10,000 nucleotides of DNA from Oscillospiraceae bacterium (GCA_003519645.1 DOWI01000407.1:1051-11050); one strand, 5' to 3'; positions 1 to 6,559 are shown, counted from the first letter of the stretch. The notes: generated from the letters alone by a model not told the origin. Numbers and translations are program-made.

Positions 1-156
1 CAACTTATTAGGGCTTCGAGCCAAACAAGGAACCCTGTATTTATATACTATTTGATTTGCTATAATCGACTTTAGGGAAATAACAGGCAAGGCAATGAAT
101 ATAACCAGTAAAACGGATAGGATTTTTTTATTGATAGATGATTTTAACATAATCAT
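1..156 (-). CDS. Exported protein, N-terminal part only (possible sialidase/BNR-type glycosidase)
   Basis: An open frame of 52 codons enters from the left edge, so only the N-terminus is visible. The ATG at 156-154 is preceded by AGGA (166-163) with a 6-nt gap; a second in-frame ATG lies two codons on. Residues 5-11 carry lysines (KSSINKK) and residues 12-28 are strongly hydrophobic, so this is a signal peptide or membrane anchor. The following residues include Y40-R41-V42-P43 and then LARSPN. F/YRIP-type motifs just after the signal are characteristic of sialidases (GH33), where the Arg belongs to the triad that binds the sialate carboxylate. That assignment is an inference from one short motif; the Asp-box repeats and the other arginines would lie outside the window. 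It lies downstream of the phosphoesterase gene on the same strand but has its own likely promoter and operator. Confidence 0.7.
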   Translation of the reverse strand, partial: MIMLKSSINKKILSVLLVIFIALPVISLKSIIANQIVYKYRVPCLARSPNKL

Positions 157-168
157 ATTCCATCCTAA

Positions 169-184
169 ATTGTGTTAACACAAT
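169..184. promoter_or_regulatory. Perfect 16-bp palindrome, candidate operator
   Basis: ATTGTGTTAACACAAT is a perfect inverted repeat. It lies two bases upstream of the AGGA ribosome-binding site of the minus-strand gene starting at 156, and downstream of that gene's candidate -10 box (202-197). A symmetric site placed between the promoter and the start codon is the usual position for a repressor operator. I cannot assign it to a regulator: it does not match a CcpA cre site, and it has no long spacer as Rex or CRP-type sites have. Confidence 0.5.
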
Positions 185-196
185 ACCTGTTTGTGA

Positions 197-225
197 TTTA
201 TAAAGGCTCGTGCCAACACTGTCTG
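197..225 (-). promoter_or_regulatory. Candidate sigma-A promoter of the partial exported gene
   Basis: On the minus strand CAGACA (225-220) is followed after 17 bp by TATAAA (202-197). These match 4/6 of the -35 and 5/6 of the -10 consensus. Transcription would start near 190, just upstream of the palindrome at 169-184, leaving a leader of about 35 nt. The match was made by eye and the -35 is weak. Confidence 0.35.
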
Positions 226-288
226 ATTCATTCATTTTTCGAATTGGCAAGGTTAACGTACTTTGCCTCTTTTGCCCGGATATCGTAG

Positions 289-328
289 AGTGAAATGTGG
301 GGGATAAAAGTATCCCCCACATTTCACT
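289..328 (-). terminator. Perfect 18-bp stem-loop after the phosphoesterase gene
   Basis: The arm AGTGAAATGTGGGGGATA (289-306) is followed by a 4-nt loop and its exact reverse complement (311-328). The structure lies 83 nt past the stop codon of the minus-strand phosphoesterase gene and upstream of the next minus-strand gene, which is where a terminator would be expected. No T-tract follows it in either direction, so it is not a canonical intrinsic terminator. It could instead stabilise the mRNA 3' end or be a small palindromic repeat. Confidence 0.55.
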
Positions 329-410
329 GTTTCAGTTGCTTTAGCAAACAAATATTATCCCCAGTAGTGCTCTTCAGTGATACGCCTATCGCATGCGAAA
401 TTCCGGAGCG

Positions 411-3143
411 TTATGAATAGCTACCGTATACCCCAATTTCGGCGATACGAGCACATTGATTATTTTGGTCAACGTCCACATCGGTAATTTTTAAACCTAT
501 ATATCGCCCCACGGGCTTTTGATTCGGTGCGAATGTGATTTTCTGCGCTAACGTGGTGTTTGCAGTGTTGTCATAAACTGCAACGGGCTCACTTTGCCAT
601 GAAGATGCATCATTGAAAGTATTAAACACATAGAACTCGTATTTGCCGGTTGCATGCTGAATTAAATTGTATCCCGCAAACAGTAAGGATTCAACAGATG
701 CCATTTGCCCAAGATCATACACCATCCTGAAATTGTCTGTATCGTTCACCCAAAAATCAACATGCGCGTTTGCGTCCAAACCGATGCCGTTTGTCATGTA
801 TTCCTCTTTGCGAGAACTGTCTGCCGCTCTGCTAATGAAACTGGGTAGTTTCCCTTTTATCAGATTTGAATTATGCAAAGAGGAGATATCTGCTGATGTA
901 ATATCTGTTCTAACGGTATAGGAACCGTAAACACCCACCTCGGCGATACGAGCGCACAAATCACTTCCGGCAACGCTCACATCGGTGATTTTCAAACCGA
1001 CATACCGCCCCGAGGGCTTTTGGTTGGGTGCGAATGTGATTTTCTGCGCTAACGTGGTGTTTGCAGTGTTGTCATAAACTGCAACGGGATCATTTTGCCA
1101 TGACGACGCATCGTTGAATGTGTTGAATACATAGAATTCATATTTTCCTGTTGCATTCTGTATCTGATCGTAGCCTGCAAAGAGCAGTGATCCAATGACC
1201 TCTGTTTGCCCTAAGTCATACACCATTCTGAAATTACTTGTATCGCTCACCCAAAAATCTACATGCGCGTTTGTGGTTAAACCAACGCCGTTTGTCATGT
1301 ATTCCTCTTTTCGGGAACTATCCGCTGCTCTGCTGATGAAACTGGGGAGTTTCCCTTTTATCAGATTTGAATCGTGCAAAGCGGAGATATCTGCCGATGT
1401 AATATCGGTTTCCACGTTGTACGCATTAGGCGCAACGCTGCCGTAGGCGCCCAATTCAGCAATTCGGGCCGAACCGTCACCTGATGAAACACTGATATCT
1501 CGAATAACAATACCAACATAGCGCCCCACCGGCTTGGTTCCGGCATTGAAATTGAATTTCTGAATCAAAGTAGGTGACGAAGTATTATTATAGACGACTA
1601 CAGGTGCTCCGACGTCCCAGTTATAAATTGAATCAGATACATACAATTCATATTTTCCGGTCGCATATTGTAGATTGTTGATTCCCGCAAAAAGCAAAGA
1701 ATCTATAACTGCGGTTTCTCCCAGATCATAAACCATACGGAATGCGCCGACATCATCAACATAAAAGTCAACATGGTCGGTGCCGTTGCCGTTTGTCAAA
1801 GATGAGATCGGCCGCTGCTTTGGAGGCTCACTATTAAATGCCGGTAAAAGCCCGTTAAGCAAATTGGAACTGTGTAAGGCACTGACATCCCCTGCCGAAA
1901 CCGATGTGTCAACAGTATGTGTGTTAATGGGGCTGAATGTTGCGGAAATGCTGGCGTCTGCCTGTACATTGCTGAGTGTATACTTATTGCCGGTTAAGCT
2001 GACAGGATTTCCATTCACGGTGACCGAAGACAGGACATATCCCCACTTGGGGGTAACAGTAAAGGTCTGATTTGATCCTGTCGGCACATAAATTGGTCCT
2101 GCTGGTGTAATGTTTCCGCCAACACCTGTTGACGTAGTAATCTTTTTTGTGCCGGCAGGTTGTGATGTAGGCGTGCCCACAAAGCTCATGCCTGATATGG
2201 TTTCCTGGGAACCCCAAGTTGTGTTATGCCATGGTTGATGCATCTGGGTTGTGACGGTTCCATTTTTGACGTCAATTTCCATTAGTTTTACGGGATTACC
2301 GTTAAAGTCATGCATACATCCCAGATATGAAACGATTTTGTTTCCATGTATGCCGTAATCTGTGCGTGACAATGACTGACCCACATGGCCCGAAAACACA
2401 AACTTTATATTAGAATAGACTTTGATCAGATTGTCAAACAAATACTGGGCGGAATTATCACCATATTCTTTATTCTGACTAATGCCTCCGCTGCTGGTGA
2501 GATATGAATGGGTTGCAACCATTACATTATAATCAGAGTGGCTCGCCACAACATTTTTAGCCCAATCGATTGCGGCGGTTCTGGCGTTAAACTCCAGAAT
2601 CAATACCAGCCATTTCATCCCGCAGGCTTCAAACGTGCGGTAGTTATTGTCTACTTTCCCCGGCTCAAAGGTCACCATACCTGGGAATCGGGAGGGGGGG
2701 AAATAACTGTTATGGGTAACCGTATGGCGAACGGAAAGGCCTGTCCCGCCTCCTTCCGGTCCTACCGCTCCGGTGTCGTGGTTTCCAATGGCAGAGGACC
2801 AGGTGATATTTGCTTGTTCAAGAACTCGCATGCCTTTGGAAGAACCTTCAATTTGCGTAGGATCCGGGGTGTTCCATGTGACCATGTCGCCGGTTTGGAT
2901 TACGTACCGCAGATCATCCACCTTATCGCTGTAGGCCAGCCAGCGATTCCGTTGGTCAAACACCTCCCTCCCGATTCGGCTACTAATTAGCTCCAGCTGT
3001 GTGTCGGGAATAATGGCGACCGTAAATTTACCGTCAGCGTCATTTGTGGCTGCTTTTGCGAGAAACGGGGTAAGAGGACCCAGTAGTGCAAAAAGGATAA
3101 CGGCTGTTGTCACTACGAGCGAGAACGATTGTCTTTTTTTCAT
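411..3143 (-). CDS. Secreted calcineurin-like metallophosphoesterase with InlB-like repeat and three C-terminal modules
   Basis: This 910-residue exported protein starts at an ATG behind AAAGGAG. The signal peptide (KKR, hydrophobic 8-27, AKA near 29-31) is probably cleaved at about residue 31. Residues 38-300 form a metallophosphoesterase domain with the blocks IIPDTQ (D47, Q49), GD (85-86), GNHD (120-123), ATH (H212) and SGH (H253). The first block is DxQ where most relatives have DxH. Such domains hydrolyse phosphate esters with two metal ions; the substrate is unknown. Residues 335-404 resemble an InlB-type B-repeat (GGNITPAG, then hydrophobic strands ending ISATF). Residues 411-576, 577-743 and 744-910 are three homologous modules, probably discoidin-like beta-sandwiches (KYEFYVF, GRYVGLKI, ARIAEVGVYG) that bind carbohydrate or cell-surface ligands. 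No LPXTG or S-layer anchor is seen at the C-terminus, so it is probably released or held by these modules. It is divergent from the gene at 3693. Confidence 0.92.
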   Translation of the reverse strand: MKKRQSFSLVVTTAVILFALLGPLTPFLAKAATNDADGKFTVAIIPDTQLELISSRIGREVFDQRNRWLAYSDKVDDLRYVIQTGDMVTWNTPDPTQIEGSSKGMRVLEQANITWSSAIGNHDTGAVGPEGGGTGLSVRHTVTHNSYFPPSRFPGMVTFEPGKVDNNYRTFEACGMKWLVLILEFNARTAAIDWAKNVVASHSDYNVMVATHSYLTSSGGISQNKEYGDNSAQYLFDNLIKVYSNIKFVFSGHVGQSLSRTDYGIHGNKIVSYLGCMHDFNGNPVKLMEIDVKNGTVTTQMHQPWHNTTWGSQETISGMSFVGTPTSQPAGTKKITTSTGVGGNITPAGPIYVPTGSNQTFTVTPKWGYVLSSVTVNGNPVSLTGNKYTLSNVQADASISATFSPINTHTVDTSVSAGDVSALHSSNLLNGLLPAFNSEPPKQRPISSLTNGNGTDHVDFYVDDVGAFRMVYDLGETAVIDSLLFAGINNLQYATGKYELYVSDSIYNWDVGAPVVVYNNTSSPTLIQKFNFNAGTKPVGRYVGIVIRDISVSSGDGSARIAELGAYGSVAPNAYNVETDITSADISALHDSNLIKGKLPSFISRAADSSRKEEYMTNGVGLTTNAHVDFWVSDTSNFRMVYDLGQTEVIGSLLFAGYDQIQNATGKYEFYVFNTFNDASSWQNDPVAVYDNTANTTLAQKITFAPNQKPSGRYVGLKITDVSVAGSDLCARIAEVGVYGSYTVRTDITSADISSLHNSNLIKGKLPSFISRAADSSRKEEYMTNGIGLDANAHVDFWVNDTDNFRMVYDLGQMASVESLLFAGYNLIQHATGKYEFYVFNTFNDASSWQSEPVAVYDNTANTTLAQKITFAPNQKPVGRYIGLKITDVDVDQNNQCARIAEIGVYGSYS
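414..914 (-). repeat. Module C of the phosphoesterase tandem repeat (501 bp)
   Basis: This encodes residues 744-910 and is the last of three tandem modules. It is exactly 501 bp (167 codons) out of step with module B at 915-1415. By hand alignment about 139 of 167 residues are identical between B and C. A DNA stretch of about 62 bp is identical (526-587 against 1027-1088), including silent positions. This points to recent duplication or gene conversion. Confidence 0.85.
915..1415 (-). repeat. Module B of the phosphoesterase tandem repeat (501 bp)
   Basis: This encodes residues 577-743, the middle module, and is the close partner of module C at 414-914 with a 501-bp offset. The differences cluster in two short stretches (TEVIGS against MASVES, and SVAGSDL against DVDQNNQ), which are probably exposed loops, while the core strands are unchanged. 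Confidence 0.85.
1416..1913 (-). repeat. Module A, divergent first copy of the tandem repeat
   Basis: This encodes residues 411-576. It shares the framework of modules B and C (ALHSSNLLNGLLP, FRMVYDLG, SLLFAG, ATGKYELYV, KPVGRYVG, ARIAELGAYGS) but is clearly more diverged and lacks the SRAADSSRKEEYM stretch. It is therefore the older copy, and B and C arose from a later duplication. Confidence 0.75.
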
Positions 3144-3256
3144 GGTTTTCTCCTTTCATTTACACGCGCGTCACTCCTCCGCGCTATTCCCAAATTTTCG
3201 ACCGACAATGCGCAGGTAACGACATAACAAATAATAATTTAATGGAGTGTGAATAT

Positions 3257-3285
3257 ATTCTATAAATAATGCACACATAAAACAA
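3257..3285 (-). promoter_or_regulatory. Candidate promoter of the phosphoesterase gene
   Basis: On the minus strand TTGTTT (3285-3280) and TAGAAT (3262-3257) are separated by 17 bp. They match 3/6 and 5/6 of the sigma-A boxes. The leader would be about 105 nt. The assignment is weak, because the region is AT-rich and other pairs could be drawn. Confidence 0.3.
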
Positions 3286-3347
3286 TAGTGAAATCGGGCT
3301 ATACTATAGTCCGTTCTTGCTCGAATTTACATTATATCCAAAATATA

Positions 3348-3392
3348 CCCAGCTTTTCCAGTCTTTTATACCGTAAAGACCGGAAAACTGGG
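3348..3392. terminator. Orphan strong hairpin between divergent genes
   Basis: Arms 3348-3366 (CCCAGCTTTTCCAGTCTTT) and 3375-3392 (AAAGACCGGAAAACTGGG) pair over about 17 bp, with one bulged C and one mismatch, around an 8-nt loop. T-rich DNA follows on both sides (TTTAATAA on plus, TATATTTT on minus), so it looks like a bidirectional intrinsic terminator. No gene now ends there: both neighbours start on either side of it. It may insulate the two promoters or be left over from a lost gene. Confidence 0.5.
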
Positions 3393-3468
3393 TTTAATAA
3401 TACTTTCTTAAGTTTTAGTAGCCAAGCTGTTTGCTCATATCGTCCTGTTTTCTTTACAAAGTTATAGA

Positions 3469-3498
3469 TTGGTAAAATATAGATAGATATGATACAAT
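3469..3498 (+). promoter_or_regulatory. Candidate extended -10 promoter upstream of the ADP-ribosylglycohydrolase gene
   Basis: TTGGTA (3469-3474), an 18-bp spacer and TACAAT (3493-3498) with an upstream TGA (3490-3492) form an extended -10 arrangement. The leader to the ATG at 3693 would be about 190 nt. It competes with the nearer candidate at 3616-3642. Confidence 0.3.
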
Positions 3499-3586
3499 AA
3501 ATACAGTGTAATTTGTAATACTTCGCCATGTGATAGATTGTTTTCGATTGTTTCAAAGTCAGCAACGAGTAAAAAGGAAGACTAAA

Positions 3587-3619
3587 ATGGACTATATGTT
3601 GAACCAAAAACACCATTGA
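3587..3619 (+). CDS. Possible 10-codon leader peptide
   Basis: ATG at 3587 is preceded by AAGGA (3574-3578) with an 8-nt gap and encodes MDYMLNQKHH before TGA. It lies 74 nt upstream of the ADP-ribosylglycohydrolase start. Having a good ribosome-binding site is its only support. It could be a translated leader or chance, and the composition does not suggest a classic amino-acid attenuator. Confidence 0.15.
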   Translation: MDYMLNQKHH

Positions 3620-3642
3620 AAAATGTGTAGAATAGTTATAAC
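3616..3642 (+). promoter_or_regulatory. Second candidate promoter of the ADP-ribosylglycohydrolase gene
   Basis: TTGAAA (3616-3621) and TATAAC (3637-3642) each match 5/6 of consensus, but the spacer is only 15 bp, shorter than the usual 17. The leader would be about 45 nt, a more normal length than from the upstream candidate. Confidence 0.3.
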
Positions 3643-3692
3643 ATGGAGTTGGAATTAAGAAAAAAATATAGCAGTTATGACGGAGGCTTTGT

Positions 3693-5546
3693 ATGTCTGA
3701 GATTTTATTCGAACAGTATTTTAGAAAGCTCATGGGATGCTATACAGGCAAAGCCGTAGGAGGAACTTTAGGAATGCCCTACGAAGGTATTTATAGGGGC
3801 GTACAGAAAGCTTCGTATCATGTAACATATTATGATCCAGTCCCAACCGCAATGGTCGGCAATGACGATCTGGATCTTCAGGTAGTGTGGGTTGAATGCC
3901 TTCGCCGAAAAGGTCTTCCGGTTAACAGAAAGCATTTAGCAGAGGCATGGGAGCATATTGGGTTTGCACCTGATGAATATGGGGTAGCCCATGATAATCT
4001 AAAAAGCGGCTTGCAGGCACCTCTGTGCGGATATTATAACAATAAATTCCAAGGCGGCATGGGTGCGGCCATACGCAGCGAACTGTGGGCGTCGCTGGCT
4101 CCGGGGGATCCAGGGTTGGCAGTTAAGCTTGCGAGGGAGGACGCCTGCGTAGACCATTTTGGCGATGGGGTGGACGGCAGTGTTTTTCTAACAGCTGTAG
4201 AAAGCGCCGCTTACATATCCGGAGATCTGGAGTCTTTGATTGAAACAGGTCTATCCTATGTTTCAGGTTCAGGTCGTTTTGCACAGGGTATTCGTGACAC
4301 TGTAAGCTGGTGGAAACAGGGTGTAAGCTGGCAGGATGTTCGCCGTAGAATTATTGAAAAGTATGGCGTCTATAACTGGACGGATGTAACCGTTAATGTT
4401 TGCCTGATTGTTTTAGCAATGCTAGAGGGGCGGGGTGATTTCAGCGACACTCTGTGTCTGGTGGTCAATATGGGGTATGATGCTGACTGCACAGGCGCTT
4501 CATTGGGGTCAATTCTGGGGATCATAAACCCCGACGCTATTGAGGAAAAATGGACCCGTCCCATTGGGGATGAGCTGGTACTTTCACCATATATTGTTGG
4601 GGTGCATGCATGTCGCACAAAGGAGGAGCTGTGCAGACAAATTGCTGCTCTGGCGGAGGATGTTGGTAGTTATTATAAGTCTGCGTTTCGAATTATTCAG
4701 GCTCCTTCTATGGAAGATGTCCGCTACAATATGGCTCCTCCCTGGGCGGCGAATCCTTACTCTTTAAAGCTGGAGGACGGATACAATAGCCGGGAAAGTC
4801 TAATTTCGGTAACCCCTCTTGCCGTCAGTCTGATTTATCCCCAGTCTGTGGCGTTGCATTATGATGACTGGTCGGGATTCATCGCACGGTTCCAAAATCC
4901 GACAGGGGAAAGTATCGAAGCTGAGGTAAAACTGAGGGTGCCCGATGGTTTTGATATTACACCCAAATCTTTCAAGTTATCTCTTGCAGCGGATGAAGAG
5001 ACATCCGTCTGTTTTCAGATTTTGCAGGAAATCAATGCCCCTAAAAAGCGGTTTAACGCTTTGGACTTCATCTGTACGGCGGGGGGCATGACCTTTACGA
5101 TTACCTCGGGGATAGTCACGGCTTATCCGTGGATTCGCAAGAAAACGGCGTATAAATCAGATTCATGCCCGCCTTTACACCTTTTGGAAGGGGCGGAACA
5201 TATTATGGCGGATGAAATTTTTCAAAAGGTTCCGCCAGGTGAATACCTGTATGCCATACAGGTAAAGGTTATTGCATCCCAGCAGGCACGATTGGTATGT
5301 CAAGGCACGCGTCCAATGAAATTGTGGTTGAACGGGCAGCTCCTAATCAATTACGACGCAGAGATATTTGAGCCAGCGGTGCACCGGGGACCATCAGAGT
5401 TAGGAACACTTAAAGCCGGATGGAATCAAGTAATAATACATGTCAGCAACGATATGGAGGAAGGCGAATTGTTCTTCGGGGTTGGAGAGCCAATAAGCTG
5501 GAAATGGCTGGGGGAAGTAGAATGGCAGTGGGCTGATCTTACTTAA
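3693..5546 (+). CDS. ADP-ribosylglycohydrolase-family protein with C-terminal beta domains
   Basis: This 617-residue protein has ATG at 3693 with GGAGG (3682-3686) 6 nt upstream. Residues 9-305 fit the all-helical ADP-ribosylglycohydrolase (DraG/ARH) fold. They show GCYTGKAVGGTLGMPYEG near 15-32, the acidic block NDDLD (57-61) in place of the usual DDT motif, and GYDADCTGA (261-269), matching the family's GxDxDxxGA metal-binding block. The family binds Mg and cleaves N- or O-glycosidic ADP-ribose bonds. Members inside sugar-use loci probably act on other glycosides, so the substrate here is open. About residues 365-475 look like an Ig-like sandwich (PSGES-type strands, VPDGFDITPKSF), and 515-617 like another beta domain (KLWLNGQLLI, LKAGWNQVIIHV). 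At 617 residues it is roughly twice the length of a bare DraG domain. There is no signal peptide, so it is cytoplasmic. Confidence 0.85.
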   Translation: MSEILFEQYFRKLMGCYTGKAVGGTLGMPYEGIYRGVQKASYHVTYYDPVPTAMVGNDDLDLQVVWVECLRRKGLPVNRKHLAEAWEHIGFAPDEYGVAHDNLKSGLQAPLCGYYNNKFQGGMGAAIRSELWASLAPGDPGLAVKLAREDACVDHFGDGVDGSVFLTAVESAAYISGDLESLIETGLSYVSGSGRFAQGIRDTVSWWKQGVSWQDVRRRIIEKYGVYNWTDVTVNVCLIVLAMLEGRGDFSDTLCLVVNMGYDADCTGASLGSILGIINPDAIEEKWTRPIGDELVLSPYIVGVHACRTKEELCRQIAALAEDVGSYYKSAFRIIQAPSMEDVRYNMAPPWAANPYSLKLEDGYNSRESLISVTPLAVSLIYPQSVALHYDDWSGFIARFQNPTGESIEAEVKLRVPDGFDITPKSFKLSLAADEETSVCFQILQEINAPKKRFNALDFICTAGGMTFTITSGIVTAYPWIRKKTAYKSDSCPPLHLLEGAEHIMADEIFQKVPPGEYLYAIQVKVIASQQARLVCQGTRPMKLWLNGQLLINYDAEIFEPAVHRGPSELGTLKAGWNQVIIHVSNDMEEGELFFGVGEPISWKWLGEVEWQWADLT

Positions 5547-6424
5547 TTTTCGTAGCCGACAGCAGAGAACACTGGGGGTTCCGAATCATTTGTACTAATT
5601 GCATTTTGATAGGCTTTACGGTACTCACCGGGGGACGTCCCTGTATAATCTCTAAATACTTTATAAAATTGCTTTGGTTCTGTAAAACCTACATCCTTTA
5701 AGATGCTTGCAACTGTATTGTTGGTGTTGGTAATTAAACGGATGGCTGCTCGCATTCGCCGGTCAGTGATATATTTCGAAAAGCTCATGCCTACATTCTT
5801 TTTGAATAGCTTGCTGAAATAGGAAGGGCTGAAATTAAAATGCTTTGAAACTAAGGCCAAACTCGATTTTGCGAAATTTTCCTCGAGATAATCCAAGATG
5901 GAGGATACAAAGGCGTTGGTGCTTGCGTTGCTTTCGGAACGCGCATACCGGAAAAGCAAGGTTACGAGAATTGAGGCGTAGTTCTTTAGCAGAGACTGAT
6001 AAGCAAATTGTCTTTCTTCATTTTCTCTTTCGATTTTTAGCAATAGGTTTTCCACTTCCAGAATGGAATTGCTGGGCAGATGTATTAGGTTTGGGATGGC
6101 GTCTAACGAATCTGCATTTGTATTTTCGTTACCAATATGGTGAGGAAAAGCGTTAGGCATAAAAATACAATTGAGCACCTGCATACCATTGTTGGAACAG
6201 AACTTGTGACTGTCGCCGATTTTCATATATGTCACGTCGCCGCGTTTGACGAAATGATCTTTACCATTTATTTGTTGAATACCGTTGCCAGCAATGATAT
6301 ATACAATTTCAATAAATTCATGGGTATGTAAAGGAGTGGAGCACCATTTATCTCTTGTTATAGTCACACCCTTCTGATCCGACATGTCGTCATGGTTCAC
6401 CATCTCAATTCGATAAGTATACAT
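5543..6424 (-). CDS. AraC-family transcriptional regulator with N-terminal cupin sensor
   Basis: This 293-residue protein starts at the ATG at 6424-6422 behind a GAGGGTGG-type site. Residues 15-90 form a cupin-like sensor domain (HTHEFIEIVYI at 33-43, GDVTYMKIGDSH at 62-73) that in this family binds a small sugar. Residues 170-270 are the AraC DNA-binding domain. The first helix-turn-helix is near 187-210 (LALVSKHFNFSPSYFSKLFKK) and the second near 236-260 (TVASILKDVGFTEPKQFYKVFRDY), followed by the signature TGTSPGEYRK (261-270). Length and domain order are normal for sugar-responsive AraC activators. It is transcribed away from the glycoside hydrolase/solute-binding protein operon, across a 210-bp gap, so it probably activates that operon; the inducer is unknown. 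Its stop codon shares TTAA with the stop of the convergent gene. Confidence 0.9.
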   Translation of the reverse strand: MYTYRIEMVNHDDMSDQKGVTITRDKWCSTPLHTHEFIEIVYIIAGNGIQQINGKDHFVKRGDVTYMKIGDSHKFCSNNGMQVLNCIFMPNAFPHHIGNENTNADSLDAIPNLIHLPSNSILEVENLLLKIERENEERQFAYQSLLKNYASILVTLLFRYARSESNASTNAFVSSILDYLEENFAKSSLALVSKHFNFSPSYFSKLFKKNVGMSFSKYITDRRMRAAIRLITNTNNTVASILKDVGFTEPKQFYKVFRDYTGTSPGEYRKAYQNAISTNDSEPPVFSAVGYEN

Positions 6425-6465
6425 ATTTCCACCCTCAATTCCAATAGTTTACAATATCACCTTAC

Positions 6466-6493
6466 ATTATACAGTAATTATAGTTAAAATCAA
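6466..6493 (-). promoter_or_regulatory. Promoter of the AraC-family gene
   Basis: On the minus strand TTGATT (6493-6488) is followed after 16 bp by a perfect TATAAT (6471-6466). This would give a leader of about 35 nt before the ATG at 6424. It is the best promoter match in the window. Confidence 0.55.
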
Positions 6494-6530
6494 TAATTTT
6501 AGAAAATTTTTGGCAACTAATGAATGTTGG

Positions 6531-6559
6531 TTGATTATGGGCAAGTGTAAATGTATTAT
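6531..6559 (+). promoter_or_regulatory. Candidate promoter of the glycoside hydrolase operon
   Basis: TTGATT (6531-6536), a 17-bp spacer and TATTAT (6554-6559) match the sigma-A boxes at 4/6 and 5/6, about 75 bp upstream of the proposed TTG start. It is divergent from the AraC promoter, with 37 bp between the two -35 boxes. The moderate -35 suits an activator-dependent promoter. I saw no clear direct repeat that would mark the AraC-protein site. Confidence 0.45.

Larger units (their letters stand above)
3144..3692. other. Divergent intergenic region, 549 bp
   Basis: This AT-rich region separates the minus-strand phosphoesterase gene from the plus-strand ADP-ribosylglycohydrolase gene. It contains a candidate phosphoesterase promoter (3257-3285), an orphan hairpin (3348-3392), two candidate plus-strand promoters (3469-3498 and 3616-3642) and a possible 10-codon leader ORF (3587-3619). 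I see no convincing longer gene in it. The AT-rich minus-strand frame across 3332-3733 starts inside the neighbouring gene and has no recognisable protein features. Confidence 0.6.

Noticed and set aside
128..322. Minus-strand open frame of 64 codons
   Set aside because: It covers the perfect stem-loop, the candidate promoter and the palindrome, and overlaps the start of the better supported exported gene in a different frame.
667..1446. Two similar plus-strand frames (667-921 and 1195-1446)
   Set aside because: They resemble each other only because they are antisense to the duplicated modules B and C.
2694..2700. Run of seven G as a phase-variation tract
   Set aside because: It encodes Pro in the phosphoesterase and the gene is in frame; seven bases is short for slipped-strand switching and there is no other support.
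2508..2990. Plus-strand open frame of 160 codons
   Set aside because: It is antisense to the catalytic domain of the phosphoesterase, whose motifs are all intact; its translation shows no family features.
3166..3184. Small GCGCG/CGCGC hairpin in the phosphoesterase leader, with a GGAGGA-like loop
   Set aside because: The stem is only 5 bp and no usable start codon follows the loop; the real start has its own AAAGGAG.
3332..3733. Minus-strand open frame of 133 codons in the divergent intergenic region
   Set aside because: It starts inside the clearly coding gene at 3693 on the other strand, has AT-driven composition with no recognisable domain, and runs through the orphan hairpin and the candidate promoters.
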